Shown: in pieces, positions 48,241 to 57,579 of the stretch
Position numbering within the stretch: position 1 is the first letter of the stretch
How the letters are laid out: each line of letters opens with the position of its first letter
DNA from: CBDCGS01 sp965216915
GTDB lineage: Bacteria; Pseudomonadota; Alphaproteobacteria; UBA828
Assembly (NCBI GenBank): GCA_965216915.1
Contig: CBDCGS010000005.1
Location: 1-64,000, forward strand
Direction: 5' to 3'
DNA length: 64,000 nt
The notes under the pieces: model-generated
Seen by the model: the letters and a program-made list of their open reading frames with translations, nothing else
What the model was told of the DNA's origin: nothing
Database searches by the model: none
Program-made: the position numbers and the translations under genes

Positions 48241-49662
48241 ATGTTGCCGACAGGATTAGCCGCGACCGCGGCCGCATTGCGGGCGGGCCGTCTCAGCGCC
48301 GTTGAGCTGCTCGCCGAGGCCGCGGCACGGCACGCGCGATGGGGCGAGCACCTTGGCGCCTATCGCTGCTGGGAGGGCGAGGCCGCCCTCGCCCAGGCCC
48401 GCGCCGCCGATGCCGCCTTCGGTGCGGGCAATGACCTCGGGCCGCTGCAGGGCATCCCGATCTCCGTGAAAGACGTGTTTGGCCTCAACGGAACCCGGAC
48501 CTATGCCGGCGCGCCGCGACCGATGCCCGCACGTTTCGAGGTCGAGGGCGATCTCGTGGCAAGCCTGCGCCGCCAGCTCGCGGTGTTCGTCGGCAAGACC
48601 CACACGATGCAATTCGCAATGGGTGGCCTCGGCACCAACAGCCATTGGGGCACGCCGCGCAACCCGTGGGATGCGCGCGATCATCGCGCGCCGGGCGGCA
48701 CCAGCTCCGGCGCTGGGGTGAGCCTGATCGAGGGCTCGGCCCTGGTCGCGCTCGGCGGCGACACGGGCGGCTCGATCCGCACGCCGGCGAGCTTCACCGG
48801 CACCGTCGGCCTCAAGGTCACCATTGGCCGCTGGCCCACCACCGGTGCCCTGCCCCTGAGCCCGACCCTCGATACCCCGAGCATCGCGACGCGCACCGTC
48901 GCCGACGCGGCATTCGCCTTCGCCGCGCTTGACCCGGCGCTCACCCACCGGCCCGGCGCGCACCCGCCCATCACGGCCGCACCGCTCCGCGGCCTGCGCA
49001 TCGGCGTGCCCGGGGCGCCCTTCTGGGACGATTGCTCGCCAGGCGTCGCCGAAGCGGCGCGCGATGCGCTGGGCAGGCTGGCCGAGCATGGCGCTGATGT
49101 TGTCGAGATGGCACTGCCGGAGGCCGAGGAGGCGAGCGAGATGTGGCTCAAGGGCGGCCTGGCGGCGCCCGAGTTCCAAAGCTTCCTGAGCGCCGAGCTC
49201 GCGGCCTGGCAGGCCGACCTCGACCCCGTGACCGCCGCGAAGCTCGGCGATGCCGCAACCATGACGGCGAGCGAATACCTCACGCGCCGGCGCCGGGTGG
49301 CAGCCCTCGCCGAGGCTGCGGCGGCACGGCTCGCCGCCTACGACGTGCTGGCCGCGCCCACGGTGCCGATCACCCCGCCAAAGCTTGCCGACGTCGCCGA
49401 TGCCGAGAGCTTCTTCAGGCCCAACCTCCTCGCGCAGCGCAACGGCAGCCCCATCAACTTTCTCGGCCTCTGCGCGATCTCGCTCCCCGTCGGCCGTTGC
49501 GCCGCCGGCATGCCGGTTGGCCTGCAGCTCATCGCCACCCCCGACGGCGAGGCCGCCCTGCTCCGCGCCGCGCTCGCCGCCGAGCAAGCCCTCGGCACGG
49601 CCCACGAGATCCTCGGTCCGCCGCCGCTGCCAGAGGGTGGCGCATCAGAGGGCGCCGCCTAG
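48241..49662 (+). CDS. Amidase signature family protein (third, distinct subfamily)
   Basis: A 473-residue amidase of a different subfamily from those at 1234 and 31664 (GatA/AtzF-like layout without the long N-terminal domain). Lys is in IPISVKDVFGLNG and the nucleophilic Ser in LGGDTGGSIRTPASF. The glycine loop reads PGGTSSGAGVS, which puts Thr where the cis-Ser normally sits (24 residues before the nucleophile); the adjacent Ser might substitute. The ATG at 48241 has GGGAGG upstream. Substrate unknown; it converges on the M48 protease gene. Confidence 0.87.
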   Translation: MLPTGLAATAAALRAGRLSAVELLAEAAARHARWGEHLGAYRCWEGEAALAQARAADAAFGAGNDLGPLQGIPISVKDVFGLNGTRTYAGAPRPMPARFEVEGDLVASLRRQLAVFVGKTHTMQFAMGGLGTNSHWGTPRNPWDARDHRAPGGTSSGAGVSLIEGSALVALGGDTGGSIRTPASFTGTVGLKVTIGRWPTTGALPLSPTLDTPSIATRTVADAAFAFAALDPALTHRPGAHPPITAAPLRGLRIGVPGAPFWDDCSPGVAEAARDALGRLAEHGADVVEMALPEAEEASEMWLKGGLAAPEFQSFLSAELAAWQADLDPVTAAKLGDAATMTASEYLTRRRRVAALAEAAAARLAAYDVLAAPTVPITPPKLADVADAESFFRPNLLAQRNGSPINFLGLCAISLPVGRCAAGMPVGLQLIATPDGEAALLRAALAAEQALGTAHEILGPPPLPEGGASEGAA

Positions 49663-49725
49663 GTGTGAAATAGGCGCGCGGTCGGTCCGGAGGAGCGCCG
49701 CGCGGAGGCCAGGCCGATAAGGACG

Positions 49726-51630
49726 TCAGCGTTCCAGAATCAGCGCGTCGGGCACCGCCTGCGCCATGTCCCGAAGCCATGCCTCGCCCGCTTCCCAGAT
49801 CATGACCTTGATGTCGCCGGTGCTTTCACCGGGCGCCAAGGCGTCGACGAGGGCGTGCTGCAACGCTTTGATGTCTCCGGTGAAGCGGGTCAACGTATCA
49901 ACTTCGCACACGAGAAAATGCGCCGGAATCGCTTGCCGGTGTCGTGTCGCCTTTCGGACGAGCCAAACTTTCCGCAGGCCCTTCTTCAGGAACGGCGCGA
50001 CGCATTGGACGATGTGCTCCACGGTTGGCGTGGATACGTCGTGCGGAATGAGCTGATCGTCCACGTTCATGCTGCAGCGGTCCTGCGTGTCAGCCTCGGT
50101 GAGCTGTTCGTGTGCGAGACGCCGCTCGCGGTAGCGGGCGGCTTCGTCGTGACGATCTGCGCGGGCAAGAAAAGCTTCGGCGAGCTCGCAGCCGGACAGG
50201 ATCGCCTCGTCATCACGCCCCATGACCTCGTCGATACACGAAAGCCCCTCTGGTTGGCCGAGCTCAAGGAGCACGCGCCCCTTCGCGTAGAGAGGATAGT
50301 TGGACACCGGGCCGAAGGCGGCGATTGCGTCTTCGTAGCATGCCAGCGCTTCCTCAGGACCTTTGAACCGCTCGGTCAGGCGGCCGCGCGCCATCGCATC
50401 GTCCTCGGTCAGCGTACCGTTCGCCGCGGCGGTGTCGAGTTCGGCGAGGGTTGCCTTGGCCTCTTGCATCTCACCGTGATGCTCGCGCCACGCCTCCGCG
50501 GCTGCGGCGCTCCACTGCTCGGAAAAGCGGTGCATCAACGCGGCGCCATTGTCACGGAGCAGTGTCGCGCCGGTGGATCCCAGAGCCGGCGGGCAGCGTA
50601 GGGCGACGCCAAGGGCGCTCGCCCGGTCTCGGGCGGCGGGATGGGTGTCTCCGTAGCTGCTTGTTTCGGATTGAATGCTCTCGATGACCTCAGGCGCGAC
50701 TGTTTGCGTCGACAGGGAGACGAGCCCTTGCCCGAGCCTCTCATAGACCCCGGAGCTCGGCTCAGACGCGTCGTCGGCCGCGCGCCAAACCTCCGGCCAA
50801 AACGCGCCGGTCTCGTAGTGTGCGGTGATGCGGAGCCGCACCAAAGAATCGGCCATCACCTGATGGTCGGTTACCGACGCGGCCAGGCGATCAGCCTCAT
50901 ATTCGTGCGCGCGCGCCATCGCGAAGGAATAGGCCGCGAAGAAGGGCTCGTACCAGCGATAGAACCGTCTGAAAAAATAGGACCCGAAGTAAGCCTTCTG
51001 CTCGATCGCTTCTTGGATTCGCGCGGCTTGCAGCCGCGTCCGGTAGATCCACGCGCCGAGCTTTCCATGGGTCGCCGAAAGGTGCGCAAGTTCATGGGCG
51101 ATGACTCCCGCGGTCTCCTCCCGGCTCAAGGCCTGCAGAAGAGGCAATCCCAGAAGCAACTCGTTGCGATACCACCCGAAGACGCCGAGCCTTGGCGTCT
51201 GGACAACGGCGGCGTTCAGCTCATTGGTGATCCGAACCGCATGGATCGGTGGAGTCCCGATCTCCGCTCTGAGCTTTTGAATGAGCTCGAAGAGCCGAGG
51301 GGCCTGATCGGCCTTGATCGGGATGCCATCAGGCTCACCGAATTTCGGCCACATCGATCGGCCCACCATTAGAGCGACCAGGAGCACCGCGCCGCCGATC
51401 TTTTTCGCGAGGAGCGCTCCCACCACACCGTGGGTCGCGAGCAGCCAGACGCACAGGGCTCCGAGGCCCGCAAGGAGAAGCGTGAAAAGAGGCGGAAACA
51501 GGTAGCCTAGCGCCGCATACGCGATCACCGCGCGGCGGTACGCGCTCGGTTCTCGAGAAGCAAGAGCCTCGCACTTCGCCGCCGTGGTCACGAAGGTATG
51601 CGCTCTCGCATCGATGTCCGTCGACGACAT
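49726..51630 (-). CDS. M48 family membrane metallopeptidase with extended C-terminus
   Basis: A 634-residue protein with two N-terminal membrane spans (about residues 36-66 and 75-92: YLFPPLFTLLLAGLGALCVW and KKIGGAVLLVALMVG). A zinc protease domain follows, with GVIAHELAHLSATHG (HExxH) and the third ligand in ARAHEYEADRLAA. The 300-residue C-terminal part is TPR-like/helical (GPEEALACYEDAIAAFGP) and ends in a charged domain of unknown type. It is likely a membrane-quality-control protease of the HtpX/Oma1 type. The ATG at 51630 (GGAG 7 nt upstream) is preferred over the in-frame ATG at 51675. Confidence 0.88.
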   Translation of the reverse strand: MSSTDIDARAHTFVTTAAKCEALASREPSAYRRAVIAYAALGYLFPPLFTLLLAGLGALCVWLLATHGVVGALLAKKIGGAVLLVALMVGRSMWPKFGEPDGIPIKADQAPRLFELIQKLRAEIGTPPIHAVRITNELNAAVVQTPRLGVFGWYRNELLLGLPLLQALSREETAGVIAHELAHLSATHGKLGAWIYRTRLQAARIQEAIEQKAYFGSYFFRRFYRWYEPFFAAYSFAMARAHEYEADRLAASVTDHQVMADSLVRLRITAHYETGAFWPEVWRAADDASEPSSGVYERLGQGLVSLSTQTVAPEVIESIQSETSSYGDTHPAARDRASALGVALRCPPALGSTGATLLRDNGAALMHRFSEQWSAAAAEAWREHHGEMQEAKATLAELDTAAANGTLTEDDAMARGRLTERFKGPEEALACYEDAIAAFGPVSNYPLYAKGRVLLELGQPEGLSCIDEVMGRDDEAILSGCELAEAFLARADRHDEAARYRERRLAHEQLTEADTQDRCSMNVDDQLIPHDVSTPTVEHIVQCVAPFLKKGLRKVWLVRKATRHRQAIPAHFLVCEVDTLTRFTGDIKALQHALVDALAPGESTGDIKVMIWEAGEAWLRDMAQAVPDALILER

Positions 51631-51929
51631 TATCCGCTCCGCAGGCCGGTTGGCGCTCGCTCGTCGATCAACCATCCGGGTGATCGTCCTAAATGATCTA
51701 AATCAAAAAGCCTGAAAAACCGTGGAAAACCATTGTTACTCGATGGATAACGGCACTGAGAAAATCGCTGATACCGAAGGGGCTGTGCCGTGCTGGCGAG
51801 CGACCCTCAGGCCTACGGTGTGCGCCGCCGACACGACCGAGCGCCGCGCCCAGATAGGCCTGGCCGGGCTATGCGGGCGGCCATAGACTGGTCCGGTACA
51901 ATCAACAATGGCCTGCCGCCCGACGCACC

Positions 51930-53084
51930 ATGCAGATCGCCCTCGAGCCCCTTTGTGATGCGCTCCGCGAGCGCCGCGCCGCCACCAACGCCCACCGCCG
52001 CATGTTGCCCGAGATGCGCGACATGGTGCGCAGCTCCCAGGTCTCGCGAATCACGCAGCCCAAGGCGTGGGGTGGGTTTGGCGGAAGCCTGCGCGATATC
52101 GTCGAAGCGCTCGATGCGATCGGCGGCGCCTGCGGCTCATCGGGCTGGGTGGTCGGGCAGTTTCTGATGCACAACTACATGCTCGCGCAATTCTCGCCCG
52201 CCGGTCAGGAGGCCGTGTGGGGCGACGACCCGGACGCCTTGTTGAGCGGCATTCTCATCCCGACGGTTGGGCGCTACGAGGCGAGCGATGGCGGCTACCG
52301 ACTGACCGGCCGCTGGCCCTGGGTGACGGGGGTCGACAGCTGTGACTGGTGCATCTTCGCGGCCTATGAGGCGGACAAACCCGGGCCCGCGACCTTCCGC
52401 CACTTCGTGCTGCCGCGCGCGGAGCTCACCGTCATCGACGTCTGGCATGCGATGGGCCTCAAGGGCAGCGGGACCAATGATGTCGTGCTGGAGGACCATT
52501 TCGTGCCGGAGCACCTGACGCTGCCGCTCGTCGATATGAAGGGCGGTGAATCGGCGGGCGGTCATTGGCGCGACGAGCCGACATATGTGCTGCCCGGCTA
52601 TGCGCTGTTCGGCCTTGGCATCGCCAGCCCGACTATCGGCATCGCGCGTGAGATCGTGAACCACTACAACGCGGTGGTGAAGAAGAAAACCTCGGTGATG
52701 AGTGGGCAAAACATCGCCGATTTCTCTTCGCAGCACACCCACTTCGCCGAAGCCAAGTGCGCTGCCGATGGCGCGTTCGACCTGCTATGCCTCACCGCCG
52801 AGCGCTTCCAAGCGATCGCCTGCGACGAGCGACGAGCGCCGACGCCGGAAGAACGCGCGCGCTGCCGCGGCACCGCAACCTATGCCGCCCAAACGGCGGT
52901 CGCCGCGGCGCAGACCGTGTGGACGCTCGCCGGCGCGTCGAGCGTGCTCGACACCAACCCGCTCTCGGGCGTCTATGCCGATCTGATGGTCGCGTGTCAG
53001 CACTACACCATCAACAAAGACGTCAATTTCAAGACTTACGGGCGCGCCCTCTTCGGGCTCGAGATCGACAACCCGCTCTACTAG
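51930..53084 (+). CDS. Flavin-dependent monooxygenase of the acyl-CoA dehydrogenase fold (HsaA/DszC-like)
   Basis: A 384-residue protein with the acyl-CoA dehydrogenase fold: ITQPKAWGGFGGSLRDIVEA, GGACGSSGWVVGQFLMHNYM, the beta domain GRWPWVTGVDSCDWCIFAA and MGLKGSGTNDVVLEDHFVPE, and the helical C-terminal domain ending TYGRALFGLEIDNPLY. The C-terminal GRALFG-type end and lack of a catalytic Glu point to group D two-component monooxygenases (HsaA, HpaB-like, DszC) that use FMNH2 from a separate reductase. No reductase gene is adjacent. The substrate may be a phenol or a sulfur/nitrogen heterocycle. Confidence 0.82.
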   Translation: MQIALEPLCDALRERRAATNAHRRMLPEMRDMVRSSQVSRITQPKAWGGFGGSLRDIVEALDAIGGACGSSGWVVGQFLMHNYMLAQFSPAGQEAVWGDDPDALLSGILIPTVGRYEASDGGYRLTGRWPWVTGVDSCDWCIFAAYEADKPGPATFRHFVLPRAELTVIDVWHAMGLKGSGTNDVVLEDHFVPEHLTLPLVDMKGGESAGGHWRDEPTYVLPGYALFGLGIASPTIGIAREIVNHYNAVVKKKTSVMSGQNIADFSSQHTHFAEAKCAADGAFDLLCLTAERFQAIACDERRAPTPEERARCRGTATYAAQTAVAAAQTVWTLAGASSVLDTNPLSGVYADLMVACQHYTINKDVNFKTYGRALFGLEIDNPLY

Positions 53085-53087
53085 CCG

Positions 53088-53147
53088 GGGCGCCCAAGAC
53101 ACCTTCCCGCAGATCGGTTGGGCGTTCCACGAAGGAAGGCGGCGCCC
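53088..53147. terminator. Bidirectional terminator-like double stem
   Basis: An outer stem GGGCGCC (53088-53094) / GGCGCCC (53141-53147) and an inner stem CCTTCC (53103-53108) / GGAAGG (53134-53139) fill the 63 bp between two convergent stop codons. It probably ends transcription from both sides. Confidence 0.5.
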
Positions 53148-55838
53148 TCACGCCGCGGCGGAGAGCGCCAGCAGCTTGCGCGCGAAGCGGCCGGCCTTGC
53201 CGCCGCTCATGCGCTCGAGGCACTGACGCGTCGCGGTGTCTTCGAGCACCGTCCCCGCCGCCGTGTGGAGCTCGAACAGAAGCTCGATCATGCCACCGAC
53301 GTCGCGCGGCGGCGTGCCGGGCACGGAACCGAGCAGGCGCGCGATGACGGCGCCGACGAACGCGCCGTGCACCGGCGAGAGCGCCGCGATGGCACCGAAA
53401 GCCCGGGTCCAGCGCCCCGTCGGAAGCGTCTCGCTCGCCAGGAACTGGCGCACTGCCGTCGCAAACGTTGCGGCATCGAGCGCACCGCAGGTCACCTGGG
53501 CGGCGACCGCCTCTTCGGCGAGCGCGACCACCGCCTTGTCGGTCGAGGCGAGGTAGAGCGCGAGGGTGGCGTGGGCCAGCGGGCCCGCCACGGTGCCCGG
53601 CCGCAACAGCGGCTCGAGATATGCGAGGCCCGGGTGGTCGCTCAGCGTCTCGTCCGTGTCCATGGCCAGGAGCGCACGCGAGAAGAACGGCTCGAGGTTC
53701 GCGGGCCAAACCAGCGATGCCCAGGCGACATCAGCGGCGTGCCACCCGCAAGGGTTCGCGCTGCGCCAGCGGTGCTCGTGGGGCAGATGAAAGCGGCTGG
53801 TGAGAAACCTCGAGACGCGCGGCCCCGCCGCGGGGCTCACCTGGACACGAATGTGGTACCAGACATGGGGTCTATCGCCCTGCCTCTCGACGACCAGCTC
53901 GTAGGAAGCCGGCATGCCGGCATCGGGCAGGGGCGCGCCGACGAGCGCGGAGACACCGGCGTGGCTGGTCTGGGGATCGCGCGCCGCCCAGGCCGCGACC
54001 CAGAGGCCCGCGTCGCCCTGCGGCGTCTCGTCCGCACCCAAGGCGAACGCCAGCGCGCGTTCCCAGGGTGCTCGGGGCGTCAAGCGCGCCCGTGCCGCCT
54101 CACGCCCCTCCCCGTCCAGCCGAAGCAACGCGAGGCCGAGGTCGGTCGGGCCCGGCTCAATGCCTTGGTCGCGATAGGCCGCGGCGCGCGTGACGAGATC
54201 CTCGGGGCTGACCCTGCCGCGCGTATCCGAGGGGTAGGACAGCATGGGCAGCGCATGGCCCGCTTGCACGCGCGCTAGGGTCTCGGCCGCGCGCGCGGCG
54301 AAGGTGTTCGCATGATATTCCGATGACGACACGCCGTGGGGGTCGTCGTCACAAAGGGAGGTCATCATCGCGGTGAGCGGCGTTGCCTCGGACCACGCGC
54401 ATCCCGTCGCCGCGAGAGTGAACCGTATGGCACCGACATCACGCTTCCCGGCAATCTGCCGCGCGCGTTTTGCGAGCGGCGACAGCGCGTCACCCGCCGC
54501 GTGAAGCGCAGCACCGAAGCGCGCCAGCCCATCCATCGCGCGCTCGACGGCAAAGGGTGAGCGCGCGCTCTCCAACACCTCGAGATACGCCGCGAGCGCG
54601 TCGTCGGCTGACGCGACCGGCGCGAGGCGCGTCGCGGTGGGGGTGTCGGCGGGCCCGGCGTCGGAATGCACGCCCTCGGGCACCACCGCATCCGTGCTGC
54701 CGATGAGTGCCGCGATCCGCTTCCTGAGCGATGGCGCGACGAACGCAGCATGGTCCTCCAGGCTCGCGCGGACCTCGCCGTCTCCCGCGGCATCCAGCCG
54801 CTCGATGAGATCGAGCGCCCGCCCCTGCACGTCGGAGGCTTCGGAGATAAGCGCCGTTGCGGCAAGCCGAGCCGCCGGCGGCGCGCAGGCGGGCGCCTGG
54901 CGGGCGGCCGACGCGAGGAGCTGAAGCGCGCTCGTGACGGTGGACTTGTGGCGCGCCTGCAGGGCGGGCGCCAGCGCGGGCAGGAGATCGCCGGGCGCAA
55001 GCCGTTTCGCCTTGTCCATGGCCTTCAGCGCCTTCAGGGCGAACGAGACGGTCGGTGGACGTGCACTGGTCAGAAGCTGCAGATAGCGCTCGGCGCGCGC
55101 TGCCTGCTCGTCGAGCGTCGGCGCGAGTGCGGTGTGAAAGCGCGCATACCAGCCGGCGCGGAACTGCCCGAAATCGCGCTCCAGCGCGTCGAGCGAGGCG
55201 TCGAGAAGGCGCTCGCGGTCGAGCGTGCCTTCCTCGCAGAGGCCAACGAGGATCGTCGACCACCGCCCCTCCGGCGTCGTGTACTTGTCGTGCGCCGCAA
55301 GGCTCATGTCTCCGCCGCCCTCGACCTCGAAAAAGCGCCAGACGTCGCGATCCAAGAACCCCGGTGTGCTCAGATCTAACGCGGTGCCGGCTTGGTAGGC
55401 GTAGTAGCCGAGGACCAGGGCGTCGCCCGCAGGCCTTGCACAAAGACCCTCCGTCCAAAGCGGCTCCAAGCGTACCGCGAGCGCAGGGTTGTCCTCGATC
55501 AGCGCGCTGACCCAGCGATCGAGCCACGTGGGCTTCAGCGCGCGCATCACGTCCGTGAGCGGAAGCTCCCAGGGAATGGCATGGAACCGATAGCGCTTGA
55601 GCTCCGTCAGCGACGCCGTGGCCAGGAGCGCGACCCGGAGTCCGTCCTCGTCGGAGACCTTGAGCCGCCCCTCCTTCGCCGGCCGAAGCGAAGCCATGCC
55701 GTCATACCAGTGACGAAACAGCGTACCGACGGGCTTGGCGAGCCGCCGCCGGTCGGCTTCATCTAGCGCCGAAAGCGCATTAAGAACGGCGCGCGCGTTT
55801 TTCGTCTCGATGAGCTGAATAAGCTCGGCTTCGGTCAT
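53148..55838 (-). CDS. Large DUF6493 family protein
   Basis: An 896-residue, largely helical (HEAT-like) protein. The segment GRWSTILVGLCEEGTLDRER, followed by LLDASLDALERDFGQFRAGW and TLDEQAARAERYLQLLTS, is characteristic of DUF6493. Members are found with SWIM zinc-finger proteins, MoxR ATPases and VWA proteins, but have no established activity. The start ATG at 55838 overlaps the SWIM stop by 4 bp (ATGA), so the two proteins are made together. Neither a MoxR ATPase nor a CoxE-type VWA gene is adjacent. Confidence 0.8.
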   Translation of the reverse strand: MTEAELIQLIETKNARAVLNALSALDEADRRRLAKPVGTLFRHWYDGMASLRPAKEGRLKVSDEDGLRVALLATASLTELKRYRFHAIPWELPLTDVMRALKPTWLDRWVSALIEDNPALAVRLEPLWTEGLCARPAGDALVLGYYAYQAGTALDLSTPGFLDRDVWRFFEVEGGGDMSLAAHDKYTTPEGRWSTILVGLCEEGTLDRERLLDASLDALERDFGQFRAGWYARFHTALAPTLDEQAARAERYLQLLTSARPPTVSFALKALKAMDKAKRLAPGDLLPALAPALQARHKSTVTSALQLLASAARQAPACAPPAARLAATALISEASDVQGRALDLIERLDAAGDGEVRASLEDHAAFVAPSLRKRIAALIGSTDAVVPEGVHSDAGPADTPTATRLAPVASADDALAAYLEVLESARSPFAVERAMDGLARFGAALHAAGDALSPLAKRARQIAGKRDVGAIRFTLAATGCAWSEATPLTAMMTSLCDDDPHGVSSSEYHANTFAARAAETLARVQAGHALPMLSYPSDTRGRVSPEDLVTRAAAYRDQGIEPGPTDLGLALLRLDGEGREAARARLTPRAPWERALAFALGADETPQGDAGLWVAAWAARDPQTSHAGVSALVGAPLPDAGMPASYELVVERQGDRPHVWYHIRVQVSPAAGPRVSRFLTSRFHLPHEHRWRSANPCGWHAADVAWASLVWPANLEPFFSRALLAMDTDETLSDHPGLAYLEPLLRPGTVAGPLAHATLALYLASTDKAVVALAEEAVAAQVTCGALDAATFATAVRQFLASETLPTGRWTRAFGAIAALSPVHGAFVGAVIARLLGSVPGTPPRDVGGMIELLFELHTAAGTVLEDTATRQCLERMSGGKAGRFARKLLALSAAA

Positions 55839-57178
55839 GCCTGGGTTTCCAATGTCATCTCGACGGCGAGCGCATGTTTGCAGGGCCCGCGGCTGCCTTT
55901 GTGTTTCGCGTACCAGGGGCACGTGCAGCGCATGCCTTCGTCCGACAGGCGCACCTCGTGGACCACTGGGCCGCTGCGCACCCGAGCGCGGTCGCCGGTT
56001 GGCGCCAGCACGACGGCGTTCTCCTCGACCAAGGCCCGCGCGGCCGTCAGGCGTGGATTGAGCGATGCGATCCCGTCACGCGCGAAAGGGAGGACACGGT
56101 GAAAATAGGCGTCGTCCACGAGGTCGAAGCCAACGAGTCCGAGCGCCGCGAGACGCGCAAGCGCTGCCGTGACCTGACCATGATCGAGGCCGGTCGCCTC
56201 CGCCAGAGCCGCCGGCTCCAAGCATGCTTGCCAGTTGAGCTGCGCCCGCACCGCGGCGACACCGTCATCATCCGTGGAGGCGAGCGCGGAGAGCAGGCCA
56301 CCGTCGCCGGAGAAGCCGCGCCACGGTTCCGCGTTGAGCGCGAGCGTGAACCGTTGTGAGCCGAAGTCGAGGACCCAGGCCGAGCTTCCGAGGTCGTCAT
56401 TGGCATAGACATGCAGCGCCGCCGCATAGGGCATGAGCGGTTCGAGCACACGCAGCCGATGCGCGCCGCGGAGCGGCACGGCCCCCGGTGCTTCCCGCGC
56501 GCTCACGCGCACCCGCAAGCCCGACCCGGCGATCCATTGGCAATGGTCGCTTTTCGAGCGCGGCAAGCCTCGGAAAAAGCGTTGCGCGGCGACGCGGGTG
56601 AGCGAGAACGCCTGGCGCATCCCGGCCAGGTGGAGTTGCACCTCGCCAAACCCCTTCACCCATCGCACAGGCAGCGGCACCTTGCGTTCGACCACGGCCG
56701 CGCGCTCGTGTGCAATGCCGACGGCGTCCTGCCCGATTTCGATCGCGAGCCGCGTGTCCGCTCGCACCTGTGCCAATGCGGCACGCAAGGAGGCGCCGAA
56801 ATCGACGTTGGTCGTGCCGTTGCGGCGCACCTCGGCGTCGAGCGCCTCGTCACCGATGTCGAGGCGGGCGTAGGCGCTGCAGCATGCCGAGAAGCCCTCG
56901 AACCGCGTCGCACCGGCGTTTACCGTCGCCACCGGATCGGCCTCGCGCAGGATGCGCGCGAGCATGCTGGGCGGCACATAGAAGCGGGCGCCGACGATTT
57001 CCGAAACACCGCGAAGCGCCTTCGCCGTCACCACCGGCGCGCGCGCGATGGCGCGCAGGAACAAGCGCGGTGCGTCGGCGTCGGCGCGATCGCTGGCGAG
57101 CGCGAGCTGAACCCCCGCCTCCGCAGGCGCGAGCGCGGAGGGCTGCGCATAGGAGTAGACGTGGTCCACCGCAGGCAT
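55835..57178 (-). CDS. SWIM zinc finger protein
   Basis: A 447-residue protein whose C-terminus carries a SWIM zinc finger (MRCTCPWYAKHKGSRGPCKH: CxC-x12-CxH). The N-terminal 350 residues, with a winged-helix-like part around GLDHGQVTAALARLAALGLV, match the SWIM proteins that occur beside DUF6493 proteins (E. coli YehQ-like cluster type). Zinc-finger binding to DNA or protein is likely, but the target is unknown. The start at MPAVDHVYSYAQP (57178) is preferred over an in-frame ATG at 57331, whose extension is not conserved-looking. It is divergent from the large PEP-CTERM gene. Confidence 0.85.
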   Translation of the reverse strand: MPAVDHVYSYAQPSALAPAEAGVQLALASDRADADAPRLFLRAIARAPVVTAKALRGVSEIVGARFYVPPSMLARILREADPVATVNAGATRFEGFSACCSAYARLDIGDEALDAEVRRNGTTNVDFGASLRAALAQVRADTRLAIEIGQDAVGIAHERAAVVERKVPLPVRWVKGFGEVQLHLAGMRQAFSLTRVAAQRFFRGLPRSKSDHCQWIAGSGLRVRVSAREAPGAVPLRGAHRLRVLEPLMPYAAALHVYANDDLGSSAWVLDFGSQRFTLALNAEPWRGFSGDGGLLSALASTDDDGVAAVRAQLNWQACLEPAALAEATGLDHGQVTAALARLAALGLVGFDLVDDAYFHRVLPFARDGIASLNPRLTAARALVEENAVVLAPTGDRARVRSGPVVHEVRLSDEGMRCTCPWYAKHKGSRGPCKHALAVEMTLETQA

Positions 57179-57313
57179 GTCCGGTTCACTTTCGTTGGTC
57201 GCGCGCCCGCAGCCGATTCCAACGCACTGCGGTAAAGCAACGCTTGAGACCAGGGCTGCGACCGGGCCGTTAGCCGCAGAAAACGGCCGATACGCCAGGT
57301 CCGAACCGCGAAG

Positions 57314-57330
57314 TGTAAAGAAATATGACA
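57314..57330. promoter_or_regulatory. Imperfect upstream dyad (candidate activator site 1)
   Basis: TGTAAA-N5-ATGACA, the same half-site and spacing as the perfect dyad at 57404, which starts 90 bp further on. It lies between the divergent SWIM and PEP-CTERM genes. Confidence 0.4.
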
Positions 57331-57403
57331 CGCAAGAGTTGCGCTAACCCCTTGAATTCCTACGAGACACGCTGAATTCACGGCGCATCGGATCGCTTTG
57401 GTG

Positions 57404-57420
57404 TGTAAACATTCTTTACA
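57404..57420. promoter_or_regulatory. Perfect upstream dyad (candidate activator site 2)
   Basis: TGTAAA-N5-TTTACA, a perfect inverted repeat centred about 75 bp upstream of the -24 element of the sigma-54 promoter. That is the usual place for an NtrC-type enhancer-binding protein. PEP-CTERM genes in other bacteria are known to be driven by RpoN with the PrsK/PrsR system; assigning this dyad to a PrsR-like protein is inference. Confidence 0.6.
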
Positions 57421-57483
57421 ATGCGGGTTAACACGCGCCGCCAATGACCTCGTAAGCGATTGAAAAATCAACAAAACGCTCAG

Positions 57484-57500
57484 CTGGCATGGTTATTGCC
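57484..57500 (+). promoter_or_regulatory. Sigma-54 (RpoN) promoter of the PEP-CTERM gene
   Basis: CTGGCATGGTTATTGCC matches the consensus YTGGCACGNNNNTTGCW except for one T in place of C and the last base. The invariant GG (57486-57487) and GC (57498-57499) are exactly 10 nt apart. It lies 80 nt before the start codon at 57580. The rest of 57179-57579 contains no gene. Confidence 0.8.
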
Positions 57501-57579
57501 TCGTGCCTCCCCACGGGAAACGCCACGGACCACTGCCTTAGCCCACGCGAGGCGCCGCCGGGCGACAAGGGGAGGAATT

